DNA of 64,000 bases from Omphiscola glabra. Taxonomy: Eukaryota > Mollusca > Gastropoda > Lymnaeidae. Under the pieces are notes generated by a model. The model did no database searches. It was not told the DNA's origin and worked only from the letters and a program-made list of their open reading frames with translations. Location: the NCBI GenBank assembly GCA_964017045.1, contig OZ024808.1, forward strand, positions 30,854,449 to 30,918,448. Reading direction: 5' to 3'. The first letter of the stretch is position 1; every line of letters begins with the position of its first letter. The position numbers and the translations under genes are program-made. Below, one piece after another: positions 34,901 to 45,929 of the stretch.

Positions 34901-37084
34901 CAATTTCCTTCAAATGTCATACCATATTATGGTTTAAAATGTAATTGGTTCAAATTCCTTCAAATGTCAAACCATATTATGGTTTAAAATGTAATTGGTT
35001 CAATTTCCTTCAAATGTCAAACCATATTATGGTTTAAAATGTAATTGGTTCAATTTCCTTCAAATGTCAAACCTTATTGTGGTTTAAAATGTAATTGGTT
35101 CAATTTCCTTCAAATGTCAAACCATATTATGGTTTAAAATGTAATTGGTTCAATTTCCTTCAAATGTAAAAACATATTATGGTTTAAAATGTAATTGGTT
35201 CAATTTCCTTCAAATGTCAAACCATATTATGGTTTAAAATGTAATTGGTTCAATTTCCTTCAAATGTGAAACCATATTATGGTTTAAAATGTAATTGGTT
35301 CAATTTCCTTAAAATGTCAAACCATATTATGGTTTAAAATGTAATTGGTTCAATTTCCTTCAAATGTCAAACCATATTATGGTTTAAAATGTAATTGGTT
35401 CAATTTCCTTCAAATGTGAAACCATATTATGGTTTAAAATGTAATTGGTTCAATTTTCTTCAAATGTCAAACCATATTATGGTTTAAAATGTAATTGGTT
35501 CAATTTCCTTCAAATGTCAAACCATATTATGGTTTAAAATGTAATTGGTTCAATTTCCTTCAAATGTCAAACCATATTATGGTTTAAAATGTAATTGGTT
35601 CAATTTCCTTCAAATCTCAAAACATATTGTGGTTTAAAATATAATTGGTTCAATTTCCTTCAAATGTCAAACCTTATTTTTTTTTTAAATGTAATTGGTT
35701 CAATTTCCTTCAAATGTCAATCCATATTATGGTTTAAAATGTAATTGGTTCAATTTCCTTCAAATGAGAAACCATATTATGGTTTAAAATGTAATTTGTT
35801 CAATTTCCTTTAAATGTCAAAGTATATTATGGTTTAAAATGTAATTGGTTCAATTTCCTTCAAATGTCAAACCATATTATGGTTTAAAATGTAATTGGTT
35901 CAATTTCCTTCAAATGTGAAACCATATTATGGTTTAAAATGTAATTGGTTCAATTTCCTTCAAATGTCAAAACATATTATGGTTTAAAATGTAATTGGTT
36001 CAATTTTCTTCAAATGTCAAACCATATTATGGTTTAAAATGTAATTGGTTCAATTTCCTTCAAATGTCAAACCATATTATGGTTTAAAATGTAATTGGTT
36101 CAATTTCCTTCAAATGTCAAACCATATTATGGTTTAAAATGTAATTGGTTCAATTTCCTTCAAATGTCAAACCATATTATGGTTTAAAATGTAATTGGTT
36201 CAATTTCCTTCAAATGTCAAACCATATTATGGTTTAAAATGTAATTGGTTCAATTTCCTTTAAATGTGAAACCATATTATGGTTTAAAATGTAATTGGTT
36301 CAATTTTCTTCAAATGTCAAACCATATTATGGTTTAAAATGTAATTGGTTCAATTTCCTTCAAATGTCAAACCATATTATGGTTTAAAATGTAATTGGTT
36401 CAATTTCCTTCAAATGTCAAACCATATTATGGTTTAAAATGTAATTGGTTCAATTTCCTTCAAATGTCAAACCATATTATGGTTTAAAATGTAATTGGTT
36501 TAATTTCCTTCAAATGTCAAACCATATTGTGGTTTAAAATGTAATTGGTTCAATTTCCTTCAAATGTCAAACCTTATTTTTTTTTAAAATGTAATTGTTT
36601 CAATTTCCTTCAAATGTCAAACCATATTATGGTTTAAAATGTAATTGGTTCAATTTCCTTCAAATGTGAAACCATGTTATGGTTTAAAATGTAATTGGTT
36701 CAATTTCCTTCAAATGTGAAACCATATTATGGTTTAAAATGTAATTGGTTCAATTTCCTTCAAATGTGAAACCATATTATGGTTCAAAATGTAATTGGTT
36801 CAATTTCCTTCAAATGTGAAACCATATTATGGTTTAAAATGTAATTGTTTCAATTTCCTTCAAATGTCAAACCATATTATGGTTTAAAATGTAACTGGTT
36901 CAATTTCCTTCAAATGTCAAACCATATTATGGTTTAAAATGTAATTGGTTCAATTTCCTTCAAATGTCAAAACATATTATGGTTTAAAATGTAATTGGTT
37001 CAATTTCCTTCAAATGTCAAACCATATTATGGTTTAAAATGTAATTGGTTCAATTTCCTTCAAATGTCAAACCATATTATGGTT
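28937..37084. repeat. 8.1 kb satellite-like array, about 163 copies of a 50 bp unit
   Basis: The unit runs ATGTAATTGGTTCAATTTCC, TTCAAATGTCAAACCATATT, ATGGTTTAAA. The first unit is the receptor's last codon and stop (AAA ATG TAA) plus its 3' flank, so the array was seeded there. Each unit holds a 17-base palindrome AAACCATATTATGGTTT. Variants recur: GTGAAACC, AAAACATATTAGGG, ACCTTATTGTGG, and ACCTTATTTTTT (about 33.6, 35.7 and 36.6 kb). Markers at about 30.4-31.9 kb recur in the same order 1,499 bp later, showing block duplication of 30 units. There is no AATAAA in the unit. Confidence 0.98.
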
Positions 37085-37141
37085 GATTTTAAAGTTTTTA
37101 TTTCAAGTAACAGGTCTTGCTGCTGAATTCTAACAAAACAA

Positions 37142-37295
37142 AATGATGTACACGTCTTGATCAGGACATGTGTTTCATACCTTAAATTGTGTCTTATTTT
37201 GGAAGTAGCTATTCCAAATTGATGTACACGTCTTGATCAGGACATGTGTTTCATCCCTTAAATTTTGTCTTATCTTGGAAGTAGCTATTCCAAAA
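37142..37295. repeat. Two tandem 76 bp copies
   Basis: TGTACACGTCTTGATCAGGA and its following 56 bases occur at about 37147 and 37223 with few changes. Confidence 0.92.
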
Positions 37296-37684
37296 TTATG
37301 TGGTTAAATTGCAAAAGACAAAAGTGACTAAATGGGTCCTTATATTCAAATGGGTGTTAATTTGAACCGACTGAATCTAAATTTTATCCTGTCCCACAAC
37401 AAAATAAATTATTGTTTAAATATTTTTTTAAAAAGTAAATTAAATTAAAGAAAAAGAAAATAATAAAACGCTAAAATCATTTATAAGAATTCAACTTTCT
37501 TTTTCACTTAAACAACAAAGACAAAACCATTTGTCCGTTTAGTTCAGAAGTCTGTATCTACAAAGCATCGACATTCAACTTATTACGTCATTTTAATTAC
37601 TTTTTAAAAATTTGGATATTTATAAAAACAAACAATATAACTTCATTAAAAAATACTTTAACTTTTTTTTTATTATACTTTTGT
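37296..37684. other. AT-rich intergenic DNA
   Basis: No gene seen; a T-rich run leads into the retrotransposon fragment at 37.7 kb. Confidence 0.5.
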
Positions 37685-38950
37685 GTGCGATGTATTCTTG
37701 TAGGCTTCCCTGCACGTCTGCTTAACATCATCGAGCAGTTCCACCATAACATGCAGGGCACAATATGCTATGACGGTGCCATCTCAGAAGCTTTTCCAAT
37801 AAATAGTGGAGTAAAGCAAGGCTGCGTGCTAGCTCCTACTTTATTTGCAATCTTCTTCTCCATCTTACTCCATTATGCCTTCAAGAACAACAGCGAGGGG
37901 ATATACATCCACACAAGAGCTGACGGGAGATTATTCAACATTGCCAGCCTTAGAGCTAAGACCAAAATAAGAAAGGTCATATTACGCGAGCTCTTATTTG
38001 CAGATGACGCGGCTTTAGTATCTCACTCAGCAGACGGCCTGCAGATCCTTGTATCCAGTTTATCCACTGCCTGCAAAGAGTTTGGCCTTATCATCAGCTT
38101 AAAGAAAACCAACATTATGGCTCAGGACGCTGACTCTCCCCCCACTATCTCCATCGACGACTGCGACTTGGATGCTGTTGACAGATTCACTTATCTAGGG
38201 TCGAACATTTCGAGCACCCTCTCAATGGAGGATGAGATAAGTGGTAGGATAGGGAAGGCCGCAACTGTCATGGCGAGATTGAAGAAAAGAGTATGGTCCA
38301 ATGCCAAACTCACAACAAGAACTAAGCTGCAGGTATACCAGGCCTGCGTACTGAGCACACTCATCTATGGAAGTGAGTCTTGGGTCACATACACCAGAAA
38401 CGAAAAAAGGCTCAATGGCTTCCACCTTAGATGTCTGCGCCGCATCCTTGACATCAAATGGCAGGAAAAAGTCCCCAACACGGATGTCCTGTCTCAAACA
38501 AATATGTGCAGCGTCCCAGCCATTTTAATCCAAAGACGCCTCCGCTTGCTTGGGCATGTCAAGCGAATGCAACCTGGTCGCATACCTAAGGACGTGCTGT
38601 ACTGCGAGCTGGCGACAGGGACAAGGTCAGTTGGACGGCCTCGTCTCAGATACATAGACATATGCAAAAGAGACATGAAGGTGGCCAACATCAACATCTC
38701 AAATTGGGAGGACCTGGCGGAGGATCGATCCACATGGCGTGGCATCGTGAAGGCAGGATCACTACGTGCCGAGGAGCTCTACAGGGCGGAAGCAGCGGTA
38801 AAGAGAGCGCAGAGAAAGGCCAGAAAACACTGCTCCACCGCATTCGTGTGTGGGACATGCAAAAGAGACTGCCACTCGAGGATCGGTCTCACTAGCCACA
38901 ACAAGAGCTGCAATCAGAAAAGATAAATCTATCGTCTCTAGTAGACGGAA
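37685..38950 (+). mobile_element. RTE-like LINE, 5'-truncated, 413-codon intact RT fragment
   Basis: The open frame 37685-38926 begins within the RT palm (GFPARLLNIIEQFHHNMQG). It keeps GVKQGCVLAPTLF (42-54), the active box LLFADDAALVS (103-113, FADD 105-108), the FTYLGSNIS segment and a long thumb/connection with GHVKRMQPGRIPKDVLYCEL and SVGRPRLRYID. The C-terminal finger is C389-x2-C-x12-H-x3-C409. The 3' UTR begins TCGTCTCTAGTAGACGGA, a short hairpin like those ending RTE-type elements. No stops or frameshifts, so the insertion is recent, but the endonuclease and first RT motifs are missing. The first methionine is a chance start in or near the truncation point, not a native one. Confidence 0.88.
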
Positions 38951-39384
38951 AGATGCCATACATTCTTGTAGATAACTTTTTCTTTACTGAGACATGCATT
39001 AGTTTGGACTGACATCTATTTTAAACTGCCATTCACTACTATATATCGTTATGGATAATTTAGATGAACAAGATTTACACTGCCGAGATTCGATACAGCA
39101 TGCGACGTATTCAAACGACAACAAACATTGAATCTGAGCTCGAGGCCGACTGCGCTATCTGGCTATACTGCTATATGGCTATATAGCTAAATGGCGATAT
39201 TGTATTATATCTATATTAGGAATAGACATATCTTTCAGATTTCGTCAAGAATTTTAGTTAATAAAAAAAAATCTTCTTCATCGAAACACGCAGTATTAAT
39301 AGTTTATTTTGTCAGCGTTTTAAACCCCAACAAATGCAATATTTTCATTATTGACTTAGAACTATGTAAGACTATCTACAGGCA
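38951..39384. other. Intergenic DNA after the RTE-like fragment
   Basis: No gene recognised. A short ATGGCTATAT-type triplicate lies at about 39165-39200. Confidence 0.5.
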
Positions 39385-39650
39385 AAGTGATACTGTTCTC
39401 CTTCAATAAGTGATACTGTTCTCCTTCAATAAGTGATACTGTTCTCCTTCAATAAGTGATACTGTTCTCCTTCAATAAGTGATACTGTTCTCCTTCAATA
39501 AGTGATACTGTTCTCCTTCAATAAGTGATACTGTTCTCCTTCAATACGTGATACTGTTCTCCTTCAATAAGTGATACTGTTCTCCTTCAATAAGTGATAC
39601 TGTTCTCCTTCAATAAGTGATACTGTTCTCCTTCAATAAGTGATACTGGT
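39385..39650. repeat. 23 bp minisatellite, left part
   Basis: About 11 copies of AAGTGATACTGTTCTCCTTC plus AAT, ending where the LINE below is inserted. Confidence 0.96.
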
Positions 39651-41547
39651 TCTGGTTCTGGTTCGGTACGTTGCTGCATCCATATACTGGCATATGTGCA
39701 ACGGTTGGGGAAGCGATGTTGCCAATCTAACGGCCCCTAGCAGATGCCAGGGCGGCCTTGAAGCTTTTGATCGTTGTCGAGTTCACGGCGGTATTGTCCA
39801 GGTTGTTCCAAGCAATTATGGTGCGTGGAAAGAATGACTGCTTATGTTGCGCTGTGTTACTCCGAGGCACAGTGAAGCATTTGTTATTGTTTCGGGTGTA
39901 ATTTCTCATGGGGTTGTCAGATGTTAAGTCAGTGTTAAGTGACTGTTTGGCTCTAATTAATCGGCCTGGCTTCTGTGGGGTAAGATAATTGTTTGCTGGG
40001 ATGGCCGGAATTAGCCACATGGCCATTTTATATAAGAATGTTAGGCGGATCTTTTCTCGTCTGTCCTTGAGAGTGGGGATGTCAAATCTGTTTAAAAGGC
40101 CAGTGACGTAGCCAGGCGTGGTGGTTTTATAGTCACGTGCTATGAAGCGCATTGCGTTACGTTGGATTCGCTCCAATTTGTCCACGTCTTGCTTGAGGTA
40201 TGGGTCCCAGATGATTGCACCATATTCTAGTATCGGACGAACGAGAGCAAGATAGGCATTTCGTTTGCAGGATGTTGGGCAGTGGCGCAGATTTCTTCTA
40301 ATAAAACCTAGTGTGGAGTTGGCTTTTTTTGAAATTTTGTTTATATGGGGTGACCATTTTAGGTTATTTGAGAAGAGAATTCCAAGGTATGGATTGTTTT
40401 TACTTGTTGAAGGATTGTCCTATTTAGGGTGTACATATAGCTTGATGGGTTTTTTTTGAGATGCTCATTATGTAGCATTTGGTTTCATTAAATTTCATGC
40501 CCCATTTGTCTGCCCAATTCATAAGGCACTCCAAATCTGCTTGAAGTTGGTTGTGGTCATTGTAGTCGATTATCTCTCTGTAGTCAAGACTGTCATCTGC
40601 AAACAGCCTCACTTGAGATTTTACAGTATCAGGGAGGTCGTTTATGTGACAGAGAAAGAGAAGGGGGCCCAGTACTGTGCCTTGAGGAACTCCTGAGTCT
40701 ACGGTGGCTTTGCCTGATCGGACGCCATCTACCACTACTTGCATGGTCCGTTTTGTTAGAAATGTTGAGAGCCAGGAGTGAAGGTTGCCGGTAATTGCGT
40801 AGTGGTGGAGTTTGTGTAGAAGAAGGCTGTGTGGAACAGTGTCGAAGGCCTTGGAGAAGTCGAGAATTGCCATGTCGATCTGGGTACCTTTGTCATAGGA
40901 GGCAAGAAGGTCATTGGTGGTGATGATTAATTGAGTTTCTGTGGAGTATCCAGAGCGGAAACCGTGGTTTAGAGTGGTCAAAATGTTGTAGTGTTCAAGG
41001 TGGTTCATGATATGACGACAGATGATGTGTTCCAGAATTTTGCATGGAACGGAGGTCAGGGATATTGGGCGGTAGTTTGCTGGGTTATGACGGTCCCCTT
41101 TCTTGTAGGCACTAGTGATATTTGCATCAAGCCAGTCTAGTGGGAGTTTGCCGGAGTCAAGCGACTTTTGGAAAATGCGGGTGATGGTTGGGGCGATGTT
41201 GTCAGCCAGGGTCTTTAGGACAATGTTTGGGATACAGTCAGGTCCGGGTGCTTTATTGGGCTTGAGGTTTTTGAGAAGTTTGGCTACTCCTTGTTCAGTT
41301 ATGTTGAGGGGGTCAATTGTACCAGGTGAAGGTTTTAGGGATGGTAGTACTGTTGTGGTAATTTTGGTGAAGACAGATTGAAACTGCCTTAGGAGAATTT
41401 CAGCTTTGCATTGGCTATCGCTTACAAGTTGCCCGTATTCTAGTAGAGGGGCTACGCCAATGTTGTCTTGCTTCTTGGATTTTATGTAGTGCCAGAATGG
41501 TTTTGTGTTGTTTTCAAGGCCTTCTTGAATGACTCCATTTATATATA
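39651..41547 (-). mobile_element. CR1/jockey-like LINE inserted inside the 23 bp array
   Basis: The same 23 bp array flanks both sides (to 39650 and from 41548), so this 1.9 kb element landed inside it. On the minus strand the RT reads KPNKAPGPDCIPN, ANYRPISLTS, AILDFSKAFDTVPH, SGVPQGTVLGPLLF and the active box RLFADDSLDYRE (about 40603-40580). It continues through the RNAMRFIARDY thumb to the tail QSFFPRTIIAWNNLDNTAV near 39790. Endonuclease is missing (5'-truncated). One frame change near 40,450 coincides with an A8 run (plus-strand T8), so a one-base slippage separates two otherwise open halves. It has RT only, no RNase H, unlike the element at 7.8-10.4 kb. Confidence 0.9.
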
Positions 41548-41655
41548 CTGTTCTCCTTCAATAAGTGATACTGTTCTCCTTCAATAAGTGATACTGTTCT
41601 CCTTCAATAAGTGATACTGTTCTCCTTCAATAAGTGATACTGTTCTCCTTCAATG
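41548..41655. repeat. 23 bp minisatellite, right part
   Basis: Four to five copies of the AAGTGATACTGTTCTCCTTC unit that resume after the LINE. Confidence 0.95.
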
Positions 41656-41889
41656 CTAATATTTGAAAAACAAATATAATTTTCACTGTTACGAAGTGCT
41701 AATAGAGGATAAGCAATCCAATGGATTCATTACATCTAGGGGAAGTAAAAAAACGTATCCAAATCAATGATCTATAGGACATATTGTTCTGTATTGAAAA
41801 AAACAGTGACATCCGCTCTTTCTCTCTGAAGCTCCATTACTACAGCCATAACCATAACATCCACCAACGCCATATCCCATATCAAAATA

Positions 41890-42112
41890 CGTCACAAATG
41901 CTGAGCACATGGCAACAGTTACACACATAATCTCCACACCAAAGCAGGCACCCACAAAACACGAACAAGAACAGGTCACCAACATACCTTCTCCCTTCTT
42001 TTTTTTGACACCACTTACAAAAAGTGATGTCACGCACAGAAAAATTGTAAACATCCGCTTTGGCAATGAAATTATTCATAAAACAATTAACTAACATTGG
42101 CATCAAAAACCA
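41890..42112. repeat. Dispersed repeat fragment, family shared with 54.95 kb
   Basis: AGCACATGGCAACAGTTAC...CACCAAAGCAGGCACCCAC resembles 54966-55020 (AGCACATAGCAACAGCTAC...CACCAAAAACAAGCACCCAC) at roughly three quarters identity. It is non-coding and of unknown class. Confidence 0.5.
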
Positions 42113-42452
42113 ACAGGAACACACCATGTTAGGAACACACAATGTTAGGAACACACCATGTTAGGAACGCACCATGTTAGGAACACACCATGTTAGGAAC
42201 ACACCATGTTAGGAACACGACATGTTAGGGACACACCATGTTAGGAGCACACCATGTTAGGAACGCACCATGATAGGAACACACCATTTTAGGAACACAC
42301 CATGTTAGGAACACACCATCTTAGGAACACACCATGTTAGGAACACACCATGTTAAGAACACACCGTGTTAGGAACACACCATGTTAGGAACACATCATG
42401 TTAGGAACACACCATGTTAGGAACACACCATGTTAGGAACACACGATGTTAT
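42113..42452. repeat. 16 bp minisatellite
   Basis: About 21 copies of GGAACACACCATGTTA. Confidence 0.96.
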
Positions 42453-42559
42453 TCATTTGGGAAAAGTTTTCACTACAAATTACAAATAAATATTTAAACA
42501 CACCTACAATTGTCAATAAAGAATAAAAACATACTTTTTTGAATACTTTTTTTAATGGC

Positions 42560-42682
42560 TTGCGTCCGTCATAAAGGGACGTAGGTGTAGACTCCGTCAC
42601 AAAGGTACGATGGTGTAGACTCCGTCACAAAGGGACGATGGTGTAGACTCCGTCACAAAGGGACGATGGTGTAGACTTCGAA
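42560..42682. repeat. 28 bp repeat
   Basis: Four copies of TCACAAAGGGACGATGGTGT plus AGACTCCG. Confidence 0.92.
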
Positions 42683-43376
42683 AGTCGGTATCGTAGGACT
42701 TGAGATTTCCGATTTAGGTATAAGCTGGTACCCTAGACAGCGAATCGCCTATCTCCATGTGAACACCATATACGGCAGGAGTTGTCGGAATGTTTCCTTC
42801 TCTGTAAGTTTTAATACATAGTTTACAAGTTTTGGATTAACTCAGTTTAGACCACTCGACCACCTAGCACACTGTCAATTAGGCGTGGGGATATCCCATA
42901 AACAACACCCCATTCAAAATAATATCATTTAAACACTTCTATGGCTTCTAGAACCCGCTTAGTTAACAACATTCTGAACCCGTTACCAGGAAGTCATACA
43001 TTAAGCCTCGAAAATAGGACATTAGCTAGCCACACTACTTACCTCAAGCAGACTATTGTCTGTACACAACTCTACTTAGTGCCATGCCCTGAGACAAACC
43101 AAATCAGGATACATTAAGGGTTAAGGAATATAGTTAACTTTGAATCATTTGATTCAGCCCAAAAACGAATACAGTATAATTTTATAACAATTCCATCTTA
43201 TGATTATTAAATAACACAATACGGTATTAATTTTTTTTTAAAACAGAGCAATCGTGGGCAGCCATTATTGGCCAATTTACATTTATTTGACTGATTGATA
43301 CATCCGTCTTGCCAGTGTCCTTAAAGATGTTGTGTAACTTTTAAACATTCTCCCTAGATAACCTTCCCATGGCCTG
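42683..43376. other. Intergenic stretch
   Basis: Moderately AT-rich, non-repetitive. No gene or RNA recognised. Confidence 0.5.
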
Positions 43377-43732
43377 TGTGGAGACAGGGGGCCCACATAG
43401 GGGAAAGGTAAGATTATGTGGAGACATGGGGCCCACAGAGGTGAAAGGTCAGATTATGTGGAGACATGGAGCCCACAGAGGTGAAAGGTCAGATTATGTG
43501 GAGACATGGGGCCCATAGAGGTGAAAGGTCAGATTATGTGGAGACATGGAGCCCACAGAGGTGAAAGGTCAGATTATGTGGAGACATGGGGCCCACAGAG
43601 GTGAAAGGTCAGATTATGTGGAGACATGGAGCCCACAGAGGTGAAAGGTCAGATTATGTGGAGACATGAGGCCCACAGTGGTGAAAGGTCAGATTATGTG
43701 GAGACATGGAGCCCACAGAGGTGAAAGTAAAC
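43377..43732. repeat. 40 bp minisatellite
   Basis: Nine copies of GTGAAAGGTCAGATTATGTG plus GAGACATGGAGCCCACAGAG, alternating GGGGCCC and GGAGCCC. Confidence 0.95.
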
Positions 43733-43945
43733 ATTATGTCACCTCCATCCAATTCATGGAACTCACCTTCGGTCTTTACAGCGAGGGGGGCACCTTTGTT
43801 CGCCGAGAATACTCCACCCCAACGGAAGAGCAATCCTCCACCACCACGGGAAACTCACCCGCTCCCACCACTTGTCCCCTTCTCTTGGCGCGAGCCGCCA
43901 ACCTCCCGCACTACGTTAACCATACTCAACTCACTTTCCTCACCA

Positions 43946-44132
43946 CAGGAACCTCACCTCTCCCAGCCACTTGGAATTGACATTCCCTCATTATATCCCA
44001 ACCACGGAGACCTCACCTCTCCCAGCCACTTGGAATTGACATTCCCTCATATTTCCCAACCACGGGAACCTCACCTCTCCCAGCCACTTGGAATTGACAT
44101 TCCCTCATATTTCCCAACCACGAGGACCTCAT
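43946..44132. repeat. 58-60 bp repeat, three copies
   Basis: Three copies of ACCTCACCTCTCCCAGCCAC followed by TTGGAATTGACATTCCCTCA and a cytosine-rich link. Confidence 0.9.
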
Positions 44133-44390
44133 TTTCCACTACCACGGGTAATGAATTTTCCCCCTACCTTGTGATACTCGCTTTTAACTGTCACTCGCAG
44201 ATCTTCAACATATTTATCCCATCTTCAGCCTGTCTGCAACCCATCTTTTTTTTTTTTAAATCTTTGTTCTCTCTGGCCCATCTTTCACCTCCTTCTTCAT
44301 CTCCTTGTTATCGCTTTCCTCCCATTCTAGCATATCTTTTTCATTCAGATTGCGTTTGATCCATCTAATAAGAGTTTCGTTATTATAACC

Positions 44391-44512
44391 CAGGTCCTCG
44401 CCCTATTTCTTGAGCTCTCAGATCAATTTTAATCTGGGACTGCTGGCTTCCAGGTCCTCGCCCTATTTCTTGAGCTCTCGGATCAATTTTAATCTGGGAC
44501 TGCTGGCTTCCA
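44391..44512. repeat. Two tandem 60 bp copies
   Basis: CAGGTCCTCGCCCTATTTCT and its next 40 bases occur twice, at about 44391 and 44451, with one or two differences. Confidence 0.94.
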
Positions 44513-44734
44513 TATTTTATAAATAGACATTGGACAACCAGAATAAGGTACAGAAATCAGTCCACACTCAAAAAAATTAATATAATTTATATAAAACAAA
44601 AAAAATACCTATCAATAAATTCTTACCTAACTAAAATGAAAGCACAAATAAGATGAGTAACTTAAGTTTTGATCTTGTGGACTTCTTACGGTTTGACACA
44701 TGGTTGCAAGGTACAGAACTCGACCACACGATCC

Positions 44735-44860
44735 ACTGTCTCATACAAGACTACACGATCCACTGTCTCATACAAGACTACCGGATATGTCGTCACACAC
44801 CCGTAACGTGGTGGTTGTGGGTTCAAACACGGTTGCTTGCAAGGGTGCATCAAACACAGT
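44735..44860. other. Duplicated 29-mer and a B-box-like motif
   Basis: CACGATCCACTGTCTCATAC and its next nine bases occur twice in tandem. Downstream, GTGGGTTCAAACACGG resembles a tRNA B box, but no acceptor stem or A box can be folded around it. It may be a tRNA-derived SINE scrap. Confidence 0.3.
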
Positions 44861-45382
44861 GACTGGAACACCTAACACCACTGTCACCAGATTCAGGCTT
44901 CGGTGTTAGGTGAACCGTTGATCATGCGATATAGTCTACCAGACGAGGCTCCCCTCGCCCACCCCAAATGTTACGAACTGCTGATAGGGGATACTTAGTT
45001 TAATGGCTTCGTTAAGTCTGGTGGTAATTATTTAAAATTGTAAAGTTTAATAAAATTTGGTAAGAAAAACAAACGAAAAGATCAGGCAAGAAATAATAGC
45101 TGATTACATTTATTGGCGTGTTAAAAACAATATCTTAAAAATGGCTCCGGAATTAGAAATGCAAGTTTTTTAAAGACACAAATGAAATATTGTTTAAGAG
45201 CGAAGTTCCGATAGTAAAATAAACAGGACATGGTCAGGCCAGAAAGTAAGATAGTTGTAATCAATGGTACTGTACTGTATCAGCTGCGTTTGTCATGTCA
45301 TATCTAAAGTTATCCACCTGCTATGAAATTATGTTTTTATAAAATGTTGATTCAAACCAAGAAACCGCCGCCTCCCAGACCG
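44861..45382. other. Intergenic stretch
   Basis: AT-rich. TGTTACGAACTGCTGATAGG at 44969 resembles GTTACGAAGTGCTAATAGAG at 41690, suggesting a further dispersed family, but no boundaries are clear. Confidence 0.4.
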
Positions 45383-45622
45383 ATCCTTCTCTATCCTCCT
45401 CTATCCTCCTCTTTCCTCCTCTATCCTCCTCTTTCCTCTTCTATCCTCCTGTATTCTCCTCTTTCATCCTCTATTCTCCTCTATCCTCCTCTTTCTTCCT
45501 CTATCCTCCTCTTTCCTCCTCTATCCTCCTCTTTCTTCCTATATCCTTGACTTTCCTCCACTATCCTCCTATTTCCTCCTCTATCGCCTCTCTCCTCCTC
45601 TATCTCCTCTTTCCTCCTCGGG
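45383..45622. repeat. Pyrimidine-rich 10 bp repeat
   Basis: About 24 units of TCCTCCTCTA and TCCTCCTCTT. Confidence 0.92.
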
Positions 45623-45929
45623 CGGTTTTAATGTCAAATTAAAATTTGTATTTTGTTTCATTTGTTTTCTTTTTAAATATACTTGTTTAATGTTCAGGCC
45701 GTCTGGGAATCTTCCTATTTTTAAACGTTTAATGTCACCAAAAAAGTAATTTAAAAAAAATACAGGAATCGTATAATTTTTCCTTATTGCATTATTTGGG
45801 GCCCTTAAACTTATAAACGAACATTTTTATTTGAGTTGCTCTCTGTGACACGTATGCTCCAATTTGGAGTTATCTCACAGTTCGGACCTGACCCTAGTCA
45901 GAAAGTATCTATCCACGTGGATAAGTCTC

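Noticed and set aside
29000..37000. CArG box (serum response element) in each monomer
   Set aside because: CCATATTATGG has seven, not six, A/T bases between CC and GG.
28937..37084. CRISPR array
   Set aside because: Period is a constant 50 bp with no unique spacers, and the genome is eukaryotic with spliced genes.
41764..42154. Cysteine-rich minus-strand frames (about 90-100 codons)
   Set aside because: They overlap a dispersed repeat and the 16 bp array; two frames are equally open and no splice sites or start context support them.
44780..44850. tRNA gene
   Set aside because: A B-box-like GGTTCAAAC is present, but no A box at the right distance, acceptor stem or anticodon arm could be drawn.
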